In this document: piece after piece, positions 36,486 through 45,251 of the stretch
Position numbering within the stretch: position 1 is the stretch's first letter
Layout: each line of letters starts with the position of its first letter
NCBI GenBank assembly: GCA_963706835.1
Contig: CAVPOB010000001.1
Coordinates: forward strand, 122,792-186,791
Reading direction: 5' to 3'
Source: CAVXYG01 sp963706835
Lineage (GTDB): Bacteria; Actinomycetota; Actinomycetes; S36-B12; GCA-2699445
Length of the DNA stretch: 64,000 nucleotides
Made by a program: the position numbers and the translations under genes
The notes under the pieces: model-generated
Told to the model about the DNA's origin: nothing
The model's database searches: none
What the model saw: only the letters and a program-made list of their open reading frames with translations

Positions 36486-36790
36486 CGCCTCCTCGTCACG
36501 ACAGCGGCACGACTGCGTCGGCGCCGCACCCCACAGTAGGCACGCCGAGCGGCCGGATGTCGCGGTGGCGACGACGTTGTGGCGCGGAACGTGCTGGCTT
36601 GCTTTCGTAGGCCGCTGGTGGTCGCTCCGACGGTCGGGGCGGCTGCACGACATCGCTGACCACGCCCCGCACCGGGCTCGCGATGCCCTGCTCGACGATT
36701 GATGCGGCGAGGTCACCGCGCAACCCGGTGACGGGCCGTCGCGCGCTCTGCCCTGTGCTGCCGACCGAACCCGCGCTGTCGATCATCGAG

Positions 36791-37124
36791 GTGCACCCGA
36801 TACGGGGGTCTGCACCCGATACGGGGGTGGATCCGGGCATCTGCGGGCAAGGTTTGCACCCGGTGCGGGGGTTTGCACCCGGCGTGGGGGCTGGACGGCC
36901 GAATTCCCGCTCTGCAGCCCCCGTTTCGGGTGCAAACCACCGTACCGGGTGCAGTCGTGCCCGTGTCGGGGGCCTGGCAGCCCCCGTTTCGGGTGCAGAC
37001 CCCCATGCCGGGTGCAGTCGTGCCCGTTCGGGGCCAGGCGGCCCCCATAGCGGGGGCCCGGCAGCCCCCATAGCGGGTGCCCGGCAGCCCCCATAGCGGG
37101 TGCCAACACCCATACCGGGTGCAG
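36791..37124. repeat. Repeat array E: two forward and three or more inverted units
   Basis: Forward units (GTGCAC 36791, TTGCAC 36854) are 63 bp apart; inverted units end 36954 and 37017 (63 bp) and 37124. Between the last two, the repeat has collapsed into three short subrepeats CGGCAGCCCCCATAGCGGG (about 23 bp apart), a sign of slippage. Centre is GGCCGAATTCCCG near 36898. Lies 160 bp from the SGNH gene 3' end. The rest of 36486-37287 shows no gene. Confidence 0.88.
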
Positions 37125-37287
37125 AGGTGCCCGCGTCGATTGCCCAGCAGCCCCTGGCTCGGGGCTGACGCCGACCGCAGCCGCGTGCTGCAGGCCTCGT
37201 CACGCTCACTGGTCGCGCATCCACCGAGCCGGAAGCCGACCCCGGCCCGCGTCGACCCTCAACGCACCGCACAGGCCGGGGCCGTGA

Positions 37288-38118
37288 CTACCCCTCGCGG
37301 CCGGCCCCCCGCACGGGTACAGCGACATTGACCGGTCGCAGTTCGGGGTCCTTGGGCGCCAATCCATCGCCGCTGGAGACACCGCGCAGTCGACGGCCGA
37401 CCCATGGCAGGAAGTGCCGCCCCACCCATGCGGCATCGCCGGCCAGGTCACCCCCTCTCGTTCGCTGCGGCGGCGGCAACGGTTGCTCCCACCAGCCGAC
37501 CGGTCCGGAGAGGGCCGCGGGATCCGTGATGCCGAGCCGGGCCAACACGTGGGCGGCCACCCGGCGATGTCCATCGGAATTGAGGTGCAGCCGGTCCTCG
37601 GCCCACAGTTGCCGGTCGGCGAGGGCGGGGACCCGGGCGTTGTCGACCAGGATGCATGCGTGTCGCCGGGCGGTGCGTCGGACGCCCTCGTTGAAGGTCT
37701 CGAGCCGGGCCGCGACGCGGTTGGCGACGACCCCAGTCCCGCCCGCCCGGGGAATCGCGGTGAACAGCACGATCACCGACCCCGACTGTGCCAGCCGGTC
37801 CACGGTCCGGGCGTAGCGGCGCATCAGGTCCCCGACGTCGGCCACCGGGCGCAGCACATCATTGGGGCCGGCGTGGAACGTGACGAGGTCCGGCCGCATC
37901 GCCAAGGCGGGTTCCAACTGCTCGTCGATGACCTGGCGCAGCAGTTTGCCCCGCACGGCCAGGTTGGCGTATTGGACGCTGCCGGTGAACCCCCACGGCG
38001 GGTGCCGGGCAATCGTGTCGGCGACCCGGTCCGCCCACCCGAGGTACCGGCCGTCCTGGCGGGGGCCGTCACACATCCCTTCGGTGAAGGAATCGCCCAA
38101 GCAGACCATGCGCGTCAT
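37288..38118 (-). CDS. SGNH/GDSL-family hydrolase
   Basis: 276 residues. N-terminus MTRMVCLGDSFTEGM carries block I (GDS, Ser10), block III is AGPNDVLRP (GxND), and block V is DRLHLNSDGH (DxxH). All four SGNH residues are present. No signal peptide, so it appears cytosolic. Long basic tail from residue 200 (about 75 aa) is unassigned. Esterase/lipase family; substrate unknown. Confidence 0.9.
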   Translation of the reverse strand: MTRMVCLGDSFTEGMCDGPRQDGRYLGWADRVADTIARHPPWGFTGSVQYANLAVRGKLLRQVIDEQLEPALAMRPDLVTFHAGPNDVLRPVADVGDLMRRYARTVDRLAQSGSVIVLFTAIPRAGGTGVVANRVAARLETFNEGVRRTARRHACILVDNARVPALADRQLWAEDRLHLNSDGHRRVAAHVLARLGITDPAALSGPVGWWEQPLPPPQRTRGGDLAGDAAWVGRHFLPWVGRRLRGVSSGDGLAPKDPELRPVNVAVPVRGAGREG

Positions 38119-38160
38119 GGGGCGAGACTACGGTGCCGGACCGTAGCGGTGGCTCGCCAT

Positions 38161-39465
38161 TCAGGGCGCGAGCTCCCCGGCCTGGTACCCGCTCTGGGCG
38201 ATCTGGAGTGCCTCGTCGAGTCGCAGCGTGCCGATGTAGTAGAGCATCGCGTCGAAGAAACTGTCGGACCCCACTCGCGGATCCATCAGGTCCGAGGCGT
38301 CGAACCGCACGACTCGGGCCTCGTCCAGCAGCGCGCTGACGGCACCATCGAAGGCGTTCGGGTAGTCCTCCGGGCCAACCTCGGCATGGGGCGAGATGAA
38401 CCCGCCAGCTTCCGCCCAGGCCAGGCCTGCTTGTGCGGTCGCGAGATAGACCATCGTCTCCCAGGTCGACGGTGAGTCGACGAGGGCCGCCGCCAACGTG
38501 CCGCCTACGACGAGCGGCGCCGGTTCGTCGGTGGCAGACGGGAGCACGAAGACGTCCACGTCACCATCCGGACCGATCGTCGTGCCGGCCGGCAGGTTAT
38601 CCACTTGGAACGATGCCTGCCGGTACATCAGGCAGCCGGGCGGATCGCTGAGCAGCGGATCGCCTGCGCGCTGCACGCTGGTGTTGAGGATGCCGCCGCG
38701 TCCGCCCAGCGTCTGCTCGACGCCCAGCAGAGCATCGCCGAAGGCCGCAAAGGCGTTTTCCACCGCGGCGTCGGTGAAGGGGATCGCGTTGCGGGCCCAC
38801 TGGTCGTACACCTCAGGTCCGGACTGCCGCAGCAGCAACTCCTCGACCCAGTCGGTGGCCGGCCAGCCGCTCACGCCGAAGGCCTCCACGCCCAGGCACC
38901 AGGGCGTGAAGCCGTCCTCCACCATGTCCTGCGCCAATGCCCACAACTGCTTCATGGTCCTCGGCACCCGGTAGCCGTTCTCCTCGAACGCCGTCGGCGA
39001 GTACCACACCAGACTCTTCACATTGACTCGGTAGACGACCCCGTTCACCGAGGCGAGGCTGCCGACGAGATCGTCGATCCCGCTGCGGTAGCTGGCGCGC
39101 GCCGCGCTGGAGATGCTCCCTGGCAGCGGGAGCACGTAGCCGGCATCGGCGAGCTCGTTCAGCAGGCCCGGCTGGGGGAAGATCGCGATATCGGGCGGTG
39201 CTCCGCCTTCGAGCCGGTCCACGATCTCGGTTTCGAAATCGCCGGAGCCGGTGTAGACGACGTCGATGCCGGTGGACTCCTCGAAGGGAGCCAGTGAGGC
39301 GCGGAACAGATCGGCCGCTTCGTCGCGGAACGGTCCGAAGATCGTGACCGTCGGGCGCGGCTCATCGTCGACCGACTGGGAGCAGGCGGCCAACACCAGG
39401 GCCGCCGCCAGCAGCGCCGCACCGAAGCGGGCGCGGGGTCCTGCGCTAGCCCGAGGTCGCGGCAC
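38161..39465 (-). CDS. ABC transporter substrate-binding lipoprotein (sugar type)
   Basis: 434 residues from GTG 39465. Signal peptide (FGAALLAAALVLAAC) with lipobox LAAC at Cys28. The mature protein shows the type I solute-binding fold: TVTIFGPFRDEAADLF, TGSGDFETEIVDRLEGG, PPDIAIFPQPGLL and a hinge WYSPTAFEENGY. It is closest to alpha-glucoside-binding AglE proteins by pattern. No permease or ATPase genes are adjacent, so it is orphaned. Overlaps the DUF389 gene by 20 bp. Confidence 0.85.
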   Translation of the reverse strand: MPRPRASAGPRARFGAALLAAALVLAACSQSVDDEPRPTVTIFGPFRDEAADLFRASLAPFEESTGIDVVYTGSGDFETEIVDRLEGGAPPDIAIFPQPGLLNELADAGYVLPLPGSISSAARASYRSGIDDLVGSLASVNGVVYRVNVKSLVWYSPTAFEENGYRVPRTMKQLWALAQDMVEDGFTPWCLGVEAFGVSGWPATDWVEELLLRQSGPEVYDQWARNAIPFTDAAVENAFAAFGDALLGVEQTLGGRGGILNTSVQRAGDPLLSDPPGCLMYRQASFQVDNLPAGTTIGPDGDVDVFVLPSATDEPAPLVVGGTLAAALVDSPSTWETMVYLATAQAGLAWAEAGGFISPHAEVGPEDYPNAFDGAVSALLDEARVVRFDASDLMDPRVGSDSFFDAMLYYIGTLRLDEALQIAQSGYQAGELAP

Positions 39466-40525
39466 GCTTCACCTCTTGGTCGATGCGGATCTCCAGATCC
39501 ACGACATAGCCGGATTCCGCCGCGATCGCTTCCACCAGCCGCCACACCGGCGGAATCTCCGCCGATGTCGTTGCGACGACCAGGTCAACAGTGCCGCGCT
39601 CGGTGCCGCTCACGTCTGCACTCAGCTGGAGGATCTCGGTATTGCGGTCCCACTCGGCCACCGCGGAGGCGACGTCGCCCCCGAACCGCCGGTCCCGCAG
39701 GACGTCCAGGGTGTGCAGCGTGAGGGGCACCGCGATGACCACGAGCAGCACCAGGCTGACCACGAGCCCGATGCGCGCTGAGCGGGACACACTGAAGCGC
39801 CGGTTGGTCGGGACGAAGCCCGACAGCACCATCACCACGATCGCCGACAGCACGATCGCGACCAGGTTGGTGGTGAACAGCAGCAGGGCGCCCTCCGACT
39901 CGACCCGGGCCCCGACTTGGAAGGTGATGCCGACGGTGGCCAGTGGTGGCACGAGCGCCACGGCGATCGCCACGCCGGCCAGTGACGAACTGGCCCGGGG
40001 GTGGGTGAGCACGTAGCCGGCGGCGAGGCCTGCGGCGACGGCCACACCGAGGTCCAGCAGGGATGGCTGGGTGCGGCCGATGATCTCGGAGGGCAGTTCA
40101 GTAGCCGTCGTGAGGTTGGCCAGCCCGGCCCAGGTGACGGCGACCGCGGTCAACATCGCCAGCAGAGTGCCCAGTGCCAATACCGCCGCGCTGACGAGGA
40201 GCCTGCGTGGGTCGGACAGCACCAGCGCGGCAGAGGTCGCCAGAATCGGTGTCATCAGGGGAGCCACCAGCATCGCCCCGATGATGACCGCAACGCTGTT
40301 GGCCACCAGGCCCAGCGTCGCGATCAGCGTCGAGAGCACGATCAGTACGACGAAGCGCCACAGGAACGGTGCAAACTCGCGGCCCTCGAAGAACAGTTCG
40401 TCCAGGACGGCCTGCCGATCCTCCTCCGTCATCATGCCCTTGCGCGGATGATGGGCAGCCATGGCGCCGAGCGGCGTGATCGCGGCGGTCTGACCGCGCC
40501 CGAACTGCCCACCCTGGGACGACAC
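39446..40525 (-). CDS. DUF389 membrane protein
   Basis: 359 residues from GTG 40525. Six to seven TM helices between residues 55 and 270: WRFVVLIVLSTLIATLGLV, ANSVAVIIGAMLVAPLMTPI, LLVSAAVLALGTLLAMLTAV and ATVGITFQ...LVAIVLSAIVV. The GAMLVAPLMTPI and VALVPPLATVG motifs mark TIGR00341-type DUF389 proteins, unknown function. The soluble C-terminus (~85 aa) is ferredoxin-like in the family. Confidence 0.88.
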   Translation of the reverse strand: MSSQGGQFGRGQTAAITPLGAMAAHHPRKGMMTEEDRQAVLDELFFEGREFAPFLWRFVVLIVLSTLIATLGLVANSVAVIIGAMLVAPLMTPILATSAALVLSDPRRLLVSAAVLALGTLLAMLTAVAVTWAGLANLTTATELPSEIIGRTQPSLLDLGVAVAAGLAAGYVLTHPRASSSLAGVAIAVALVPPLATVGITFQVGARVESEGALLLFTTNLVAIVLSAIVVMVLSGFVPTNRRFSVSRSARIGLVVSLVLLVVIAVPLTLHTLDVLRDRRFGGDVASAVAEWDRNTEILQLSADVSGTERGTVDLVVATTSAEIPPVWRLVEAIAAESGYVVDLEIRIDQEVKRAATSG

Positions 40526-40581
40526 AGCGCAAGGCTAGTCCCGGGATCAACCGGTCGCTCGCGATCGGCTCAGATACGCCA

Positions 40582-40611
40582 GGGGCCCATCCGGCGAACC
40601 GGACGGGCCCC
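40582..40611 (-). terminator. Hairpin downstream of the acyl-CoA synthetase gene
   Basis: 13-bp stem GGGGCCCATCCGG / CCGGACGGGCCCC with one A-C mismatch and a 4-nt CGAA loop, 18 bp after the stop codon at 40630. No T-run. Confidence 0.7.
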
Positions 40612-40629
40612 GAGCGGTTGGCCTTTGCG

Positions 40630-42420
40630 TCAGGAGTACAGCGCCTCCACGTCGTCCTTCCACTGGCTCATGACGACGTTGCGCTTCAGCTTCAGCGACG
40701 GGGTGAGCTGGCCGCCGTCCTCGGTCCAATCCACCGGCAGGATGACGAACTTCTTGATCGCCTCGGCCTTGGAGACGGCCTTGTTCGCCTCGTCCACCGC
40801 CGACTGGATCTCCGCCTGGAGGTCCGCGTCGTCGACCATCTCGGCGACCGTGGCGGTGTCCGGCTTGCCCGTGCTGGCCAGCCACGTCGGAAAGGACTCG
40901 GGATCGATGGTCACCAGCGCGGCGATGAACGGCTTGCCGTCGCCGACGACCATGCACTGCGACACCAGGAAGTTGGCGCGCAACCGATCCTCGAGCACGG
41001 CCGGAGCGACGTTCTTGCCGCCTGCCGTGACGATGAGCTCCTTCTTGCGGCCGGTGATCTTCAGGAAGCCGCCGTCGTCGATCTCGCCGATGTCGCCGGA
41101 GTGGAACCAGCCGTCGGCCTCGAGCACCTCATCCGTGGCGGCGGCGTTGTTCCAGTAGCCGGCGAAGATCTGCGGACCCCTCAGCAGGATCTCGCCATCT
41201 TCGGCGATGCGCACCGACGTGCCCGGCAGCGGGCGGCCGACCGATCCGATCTTGGTCTTGTCGGGTCGGTTCACGGTGGAGGCCGCCGAGGTCTCGGTGA
41301 GGCCGTAGCCCTCCAGCACCCACACGCCGATGCCGCGGAAGAAGTGACCGAGCCGGGCACCGAGGGCTGCTCCGCCGGAGACGGCATGGGTCACATTGCC
41401 GCCCATGGCCGCGCGCAACTTGCCGTAGACGAGCTTGTCGAACACGGCGTGCTTGATCCGCAGCAGCAGGCCCGGGCCGCCGTTGTCCAGCGCCTGGCTG
41501 TACTCGATCGCGGTGGCGGCGGCGATGTCGAAGATGCGGCCCTTGCCCTCAGCGCGCGCCTTCTGCTGCGCCGAGTTGAAGATCTTCTCGAACACCCGCG
41601 GCACCGACAGCAGGAAGGTCGGCTGGAACTCGGCCAAGTCGCCGAGCAGGTTGGTGACATCGGCGGTGTGGCCCAGCGTCACCCGCCCGCGGATGCAGCC
41701 GAGCTGAATCGCACGGCCGAACACATGGGCCAGCGGCAGGAACAGCAGCGTGGTGGCACCGGTTTGGAACAGATCGGGAAGGCCGTTGACGACGGCGTCC
41801 ACCTCGAACATGAAGTTGCGGTGGGTCAGCGTGCAGCCCTTGGGCCGGCCGGTGGTGCCGGAGGTGTAGATGATGGTCGCGACGGTCTCCGGGGTCAGCG
41901 TTGCGCGCCGCTGATCCAAGTCGGCGTCGGACACCGAGCTGCCGGCTTCGACGAGCAGATCGATGGCGTCCTTGTCGAAGACCCAGGCGTTGGCGACATC
42001 CGGCAACGAGCCGCGCACCTCTTCGAAGACCGCGGCGTGCTTGGGGCCCTCGAGGAAGACGCCAACCGCGCCGGAGTCGGAGAGAATCCACTCCACCTGC
42101 TCCGCCGAGGAGGTCTCGTAGATCGGCACCGGCACCGCTCCGGCGTACCAGAGCGCGTAGTCCACCAGCGTCCACTCGTAGCGAGTGCTGGACATGATGC
42201 CAACCCGGTCGCCCGGCTGAACACCGGCGGCGGCGATCCCCTTGGCGACGCCCCGCACCTCCTCGTGGAAGGCCTTGTACGTGATGTCATCCCAGCGGTC
42301 CAAGCGCTTGCGTCGCAGCGCGACGGCGTGCGGCGCCTCGGCCACGTTGTCCGTCAGATGGTCGATGAGGCTGCCCGTTGTGGGCGCCTCGACGACGGCG
42401 GTCTCGGTGAATTCCTGCAT
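40630..42420 (-). CDS. Long-chain acyl-CoA synthetase (AMP-forming, FadD15-like)
   Basis: 596 residues. Activates fatty acids to acyl-CoA through an acyl-adenylate. The AMP-binding P-loop YTSGTTGRPKG lies at about residue 190, then YGLTETSAAS, GEILLRGPQIFAGYW, the hinge GWFHSGDIGEIDDGGFLKITGR, and the catalytic Lys in LKLKRN near the C-terminus. Length and motifs fit bacterial FadD15-type enzymes. Monocistronic. Confidence 0.93.
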   Translation of the reverse strand: MQEFTETAVVEAPTTGSLIDHLTDNVAEAPHAVALRRKRLDRWDDITYKAFHEEVRGVAKGIAAAGVQPGDRVGIMSSTRYEWTLVDYALWYAGAVPVPIYETSSAEQVEWILSDSGAVGVFLEGPKHAAVFEEVRGSLPDVANAWVFDKDAIDLLVEAGSSVSDADLDQRRATLTPETVATIIYTSGTTGRPKGCTLTHRNFMFEVDAVVNGLPDLFQTGATTLLFLPLAHVFGRAIQLGCIRGRVTLGHTADVTNLLGDLAEFQPTFLLSVPRVFEKIFNSAQQKARAEGKGRIFDIAAATAIEYSQALDNGGPGLLLRIKHAVFDKLVYGKLRAAMGGNVTHAVSGGAALGARLGHFFRGIGVWVLEGYGLTETSAASTVNRPDKTKIGSVGRPLPGTSVRIAEDGEILLRGPQIFAGYWNNAAATDEVLEADGWFHSGDIGEIDDGGFLKITGRKKELIVTAGGKNVAPAVLEDRLRANFLVSQCMVVGDGKPFIAALVTIDPESFPTWLASTGKPDTATVAEMVDDADLQAEIQSAVDEANKAVSKAEAIKKFVILPVDWTEDGGQLTPSLKLKRNVVMSQWKDDVEALYS

Positions 42421-42764
42421 AGCCCTGTTGCCTCCTGTGGTTCACGAAGTCCGCATCACCTTATCCCCAGTGCAGACGCCCTCTGACAGGCGTGTGGCAG
42501 CACGGGGAGACCCGCGCTCCACAGATCTGATCGTGGCTGCGATGCGTGACCGGTCGGTGACGCAGTAGGCAGGACTGTGGCGAAGGTGTGGCGGCGGATC
42601 GCGGGCGGGGATGGCCCGAGGGCATCTGGCATACCGATGCCCGGGCTACGGCGTAGCCAGTCGGGACATGACGCGCTTGCCCGTGTGACGAAACCGCAAT
42701 CGAGGAGGGCTTGTACGCTCGAAGGGTCCTGGCCAACGGCCGATCAGCGGCGGTGGAGGGGTGC
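42421..42764. other. Intergenic region upstream of the frameshifted lipoprotein
   Basis: Divergent promoters of the acyl-CoA synthetase and lipoprotein genes should lie here. I see no repeat, hairpin or convincing -10/-35 pair, and no coding frame with protein-like composition. Confidence 0.4.
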
Positions 42765-43303
42765 ATGCACCTGCGAACGATGAGTGCGGTGGTCGGTGCA
42801 CTGCTGCTCGCAGTGCTGGTCGGCTGTGCTGCTGAGTCCGAGGATCCGGCGGCTTCGTCGTCACCTTCCGCGACCACGACCCCGACAATCGAACCCGTCC
42901 CGGCGCCGGAACCCACGCCGCAGTCAGAGAGTCGGAGCCGGCAGCAGAGGGCACCACGATCACCTCGGGTGCCAGCGCATTCGGTCCGATGCTGTTCGAC
43001 GCCACCGGGCAGGCCATCTACATCTGGGAGCTGGAGCCGACGGCGACACCGGAGTGCTACGGCGATTGCGCAGTGGCCTGGCCGCCGGTGCTGACCGATG
43101 GCGCTCCGGTCGCGGACGGCGACGTTCAGCCCGGTCTGCTCGGTACCGTGCAACGGACTGACGGCGGTACGCAGGTCACCTACAACGGGCATCCGCTGTA
43201 CTACTACGTCGATGAGGGGCCTGGCGAGGTGCGGTGCCACAACGTGGCCACGCACGGCGGCTTGTGGTGGGTCATCACGCCGGACGGCAACCGCGCGCCT
43301 TGA
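42765..43303 (+). pseudogene. Lipoprotein with secreted-repeat domain, frameshifted
   Basis: ATG 42765 behind GGAGGGG starts a lipoprotein: signal MHLRTMSAVVGALLLAVLVGC (lipobox LVGC, Cys21), then a Ser/Pro/Thr linker. At about 42930 the frame must drop one base (CAG TCA GAG, then TCG GAG CCG) to reach the domain FGPMLFDATGQAIYIWE, CYGDCAVAWPPVL, GHPLYYYVDE, CHNVATHGGLWWV, which is the COG4315/PF03640 secreted repeat. A one-nucleotide deletion restores a ~180-aa protein. Sequencing error is as likely as a real mutation. Confidence 0.8.
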
Positions 43304-43550
43304 TCATCCCCGCGCAGTTCCCGCCGCGCTGCGCATGACGGAGGTATGCGGGCCGCATTTCGGGCGAGTGGCTGCACCCAGGCTGGGGATCTGCACATGG
43401 TGCGAGGGCGGTGAGCGCTGTTGAGGCCCATCGCGATCCAGCGCCCCGGGGCCCTCGGCCCTTCGCGGAGGCCGTTTCGCAGGGATGGAGGGCTGCGCTG
43501 CTCCGCCGCGCGGGTGACAGAGCTGCGCTTCCCGCGGGTCTCGGCGCCCT

Positions 43551-43670
43551 TCGCGGGGCTGAGCGCACCTCCGGCGGGGCTGAGCGCACCTCGGGCGGGG
43601 CAGAGTGCACCTCTGGCGGGGCGACGCGCCCTGCGAGGGGCTGAGCGCACCTCTGGCGGGGCGACGCTGC
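43551..43670. repeat. Six tandem ~20-bp units (GGCGGGGCTGAGCGCACCTC)
   Basis: Imperfect head-to-tail copies with GGGGCTGAGCGCACC or GGGGCGACGCGCCC cores. It is unrelated to the 63-bp family but lies 60 bp upstream of array F in the same 1.2-kb intergenic block between convergent genes. Confidence 0.75.
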
Positions 43671-43729
43671 AGCGGTTTCGAGGGTGCGCGCCCCAGGCGG
43701 GCTTGATGGGCGCCACCTGTAGAGCGACT

Positions 43730-44202
43730 CTGCACCCGTTGCGGGTTTACACCCGGGACGGGGGCTGCCGAGGGCCTCGGGGGCGCGGTGCACCCGGCAT
43801 GGGGGTTTGCACCCGGGATGGTGGCTGAGAGGGCCTGGGGGCGGCGACGGTGCACCCGGTTCGGGGGTTTGCACCCGGGATGGTGGCTGAGAGGGCCTCG
43901 GGGGCGGCAACGGTGCACCCGGTTTGGGGGTTTGCACCCGGGATGGTGGCTGAGAGGGCCTTGGGGGCGGCGACGGTGCACCCGGTTCGGGGGTTTGCAC
44001 CCGGGATGGTGGCTGAGAGGGCCTCCGGGGCGGCGACGGTGCACCCGGTTCGGGGGTTTGCACCCGGGATGGTGGCTGTCGGCCCGGATCCGGCCGGTTC
44101 CGCCCCCACGGCGGGTGCAAACCCCCGAACCGGGTGCAGCCCTGCCCCGCATACCGGACGCTCCGCCCCCGAACCGGGTGCAAACCCCCGAACCGGGTGC
44201 AG
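43730..44202. repeat. Repeat array F: seven forward and two inverted 63-bp units
   Basis: Forward units begin at 43730, 43788, 43850, 43913, 43976, 44039 (spacings 58, 62, 63, 63, 63) with a trailing half-unit; inverted units end at 44139 and 44202 (63 bp). The linker TGAGAGGGCCTCGGGGGCGG is conserved in each. Centre is GGATCCGGCCGGTT near 44086. It is the longest forward arm of any array in the window. Convergent genes flank it. Confidence 0.93.
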
Positions 44203-44401
44203 ACGTCCCCCCGCGCAGCGGGTTGACAGGCCGCCCACGTTGCTAGATCCGCAGGGCACCGGCAAGCGACCGGGCCCCCGGCGGCCAGCGCAGTCCCGCC
44301 GCAGACGCCGGAGCCCACCACACTCCTTCACTGCCGGCCAGCGCTTTGACGAGGCGGCACCCTCGGACGCGTCGACTGCGGCCCGAAGTCGCCTGGCCAT
44401 G

Positions 44402-44522
44402 AATGGCGTCGCGGAGGCCGGCCACCCGGCCGGACTCAGGCGTCGAGGGGCCGGATGGCCGGACCGGCTACCCGGCCGGACAATGGCGTCGCGAGGAGGC
44501 CGGCTACCCGGCCGGACTCAGC
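44402..44522. repeat. Two to three copies of a ~40-bp GGCCGG-rich repeat
   Basis: The string AATGGCGTCGCG-GAGGCCGGC-ACCCGGCCGGACTCA occurs at about 44401-44440 and 44483-44522, with a partial middle copy GGCCGGACCGGCTACCCGGCCGGAC. The last copy runs over the stop codon and the last six codons of the adjacent methyltransferase gene. Confidence 0.75.
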
Positions 44523-45130
44523 AGGGCCAGCACGAGATTGCCCCCGGCGGTCGGTCGCGAGGCCTCGATCGGCAGGCCCGCCTCAGCCGCGAGGCCGGGC
44601 AAGCCGCCTGCCCGCAAGTACGCGACGCAATGGCGAGCATGGGTGGGTCCCGCGGCCGCTTCCGCCAGCGCGGTGAGTCCACGGCTCACGTGGCCCCGCG
44701 GGAAGCGCAACCGGCCGGCGCCGAAATCGGTGACGATGATGCGGCAGCCGGGGGAGGTGATGCGCGCGGCCTCGGTGAGGAGGCGCAGCGCTTCGTCGCG
44801 GGCCAGCGAGTGCAGCACGAGCGACACAATCACGGCATCGGCGCTTGCATCGTCGACCGGGAGCCGAGGGCTCGTGATCAAACGCAGGTCTGCGTCGGCG
44901 CCCAGGCGGTCGCGGGCTTGGGCCAGCATGGCCTCGGATACGTCCGTGCCGATGACCGTGCAGCCGGCGGCCCGGTACTCCGCCAGTGCGGCCCCGGTCC
45001 CGCAGGCGACGTCGACCACCACTGAACCGGGCGCCGTCGGCCAGGTTCGCTGCACGATCTGCCGGATCGGCGCATTCACCGGTTCGAGCACCAGGTCATA
45101 GACCTTGCTCTGCCAGGCATATGCGTCCAT
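44504..45130 (-). CDS. SAM-dependent methyltransferase (Methyltransf_11 type)
   Basis: 208 residues. Motif I VVVDVACGTGAALAEY (residues ~38-53), motif II TVIGTDVSEAML, a post-II VSLVLHSLARDEAL and a C-terminal basic patch. The UbiE/COQ5-like pattern is good but a substrate cannot be assigned. The 3' end is overrun by a repeat, so the last residues may be recent additions. Confidence 0.85.
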   Translation of the reverse strand: MDAYAWQSKVYDLVLEPVNAPIRQIVQRTWPTAPGSVVVDVACGTGAALAEYRAAGCTVIGTDVSEAMLAQARDRLGADADLRLITSPRLPVDDASADAVIVSLVLHSLARDEALRLLTEAARITSPGCRIIVTDFGAGRLRFPRGHVSRGLTALAEAAAGPTHARHCVAYLRAGGLPGLAAEAGLPIEASRPTAGGNLVLALLSPAG

Positions 45131-45251
45131 GTGCGACCCCTTCCGGATCTCGCTCGCGGTCCGTCGGCCATCGCCCCAGGCAAGCGCCGACGCAGGTCCT
45201 GGCCACCGGCCGCGAGCCGAACCGCACCCACAGCGGTGGGTGCCACCAACT

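Noticed and set aside
42930..42935. Programmed -1 frameshift in the COG4315 lipoprotein
   Set aside because: No slippery heptamer or downstream structure is apparent at the GAGAG site; other nearby genes show similar one-base losses.
43730..44202. CRISPR array
   Set aside because: Spacing is regular, but the 'spacers' are conserved linkers, the second part is inverted, and no cas genes are near.
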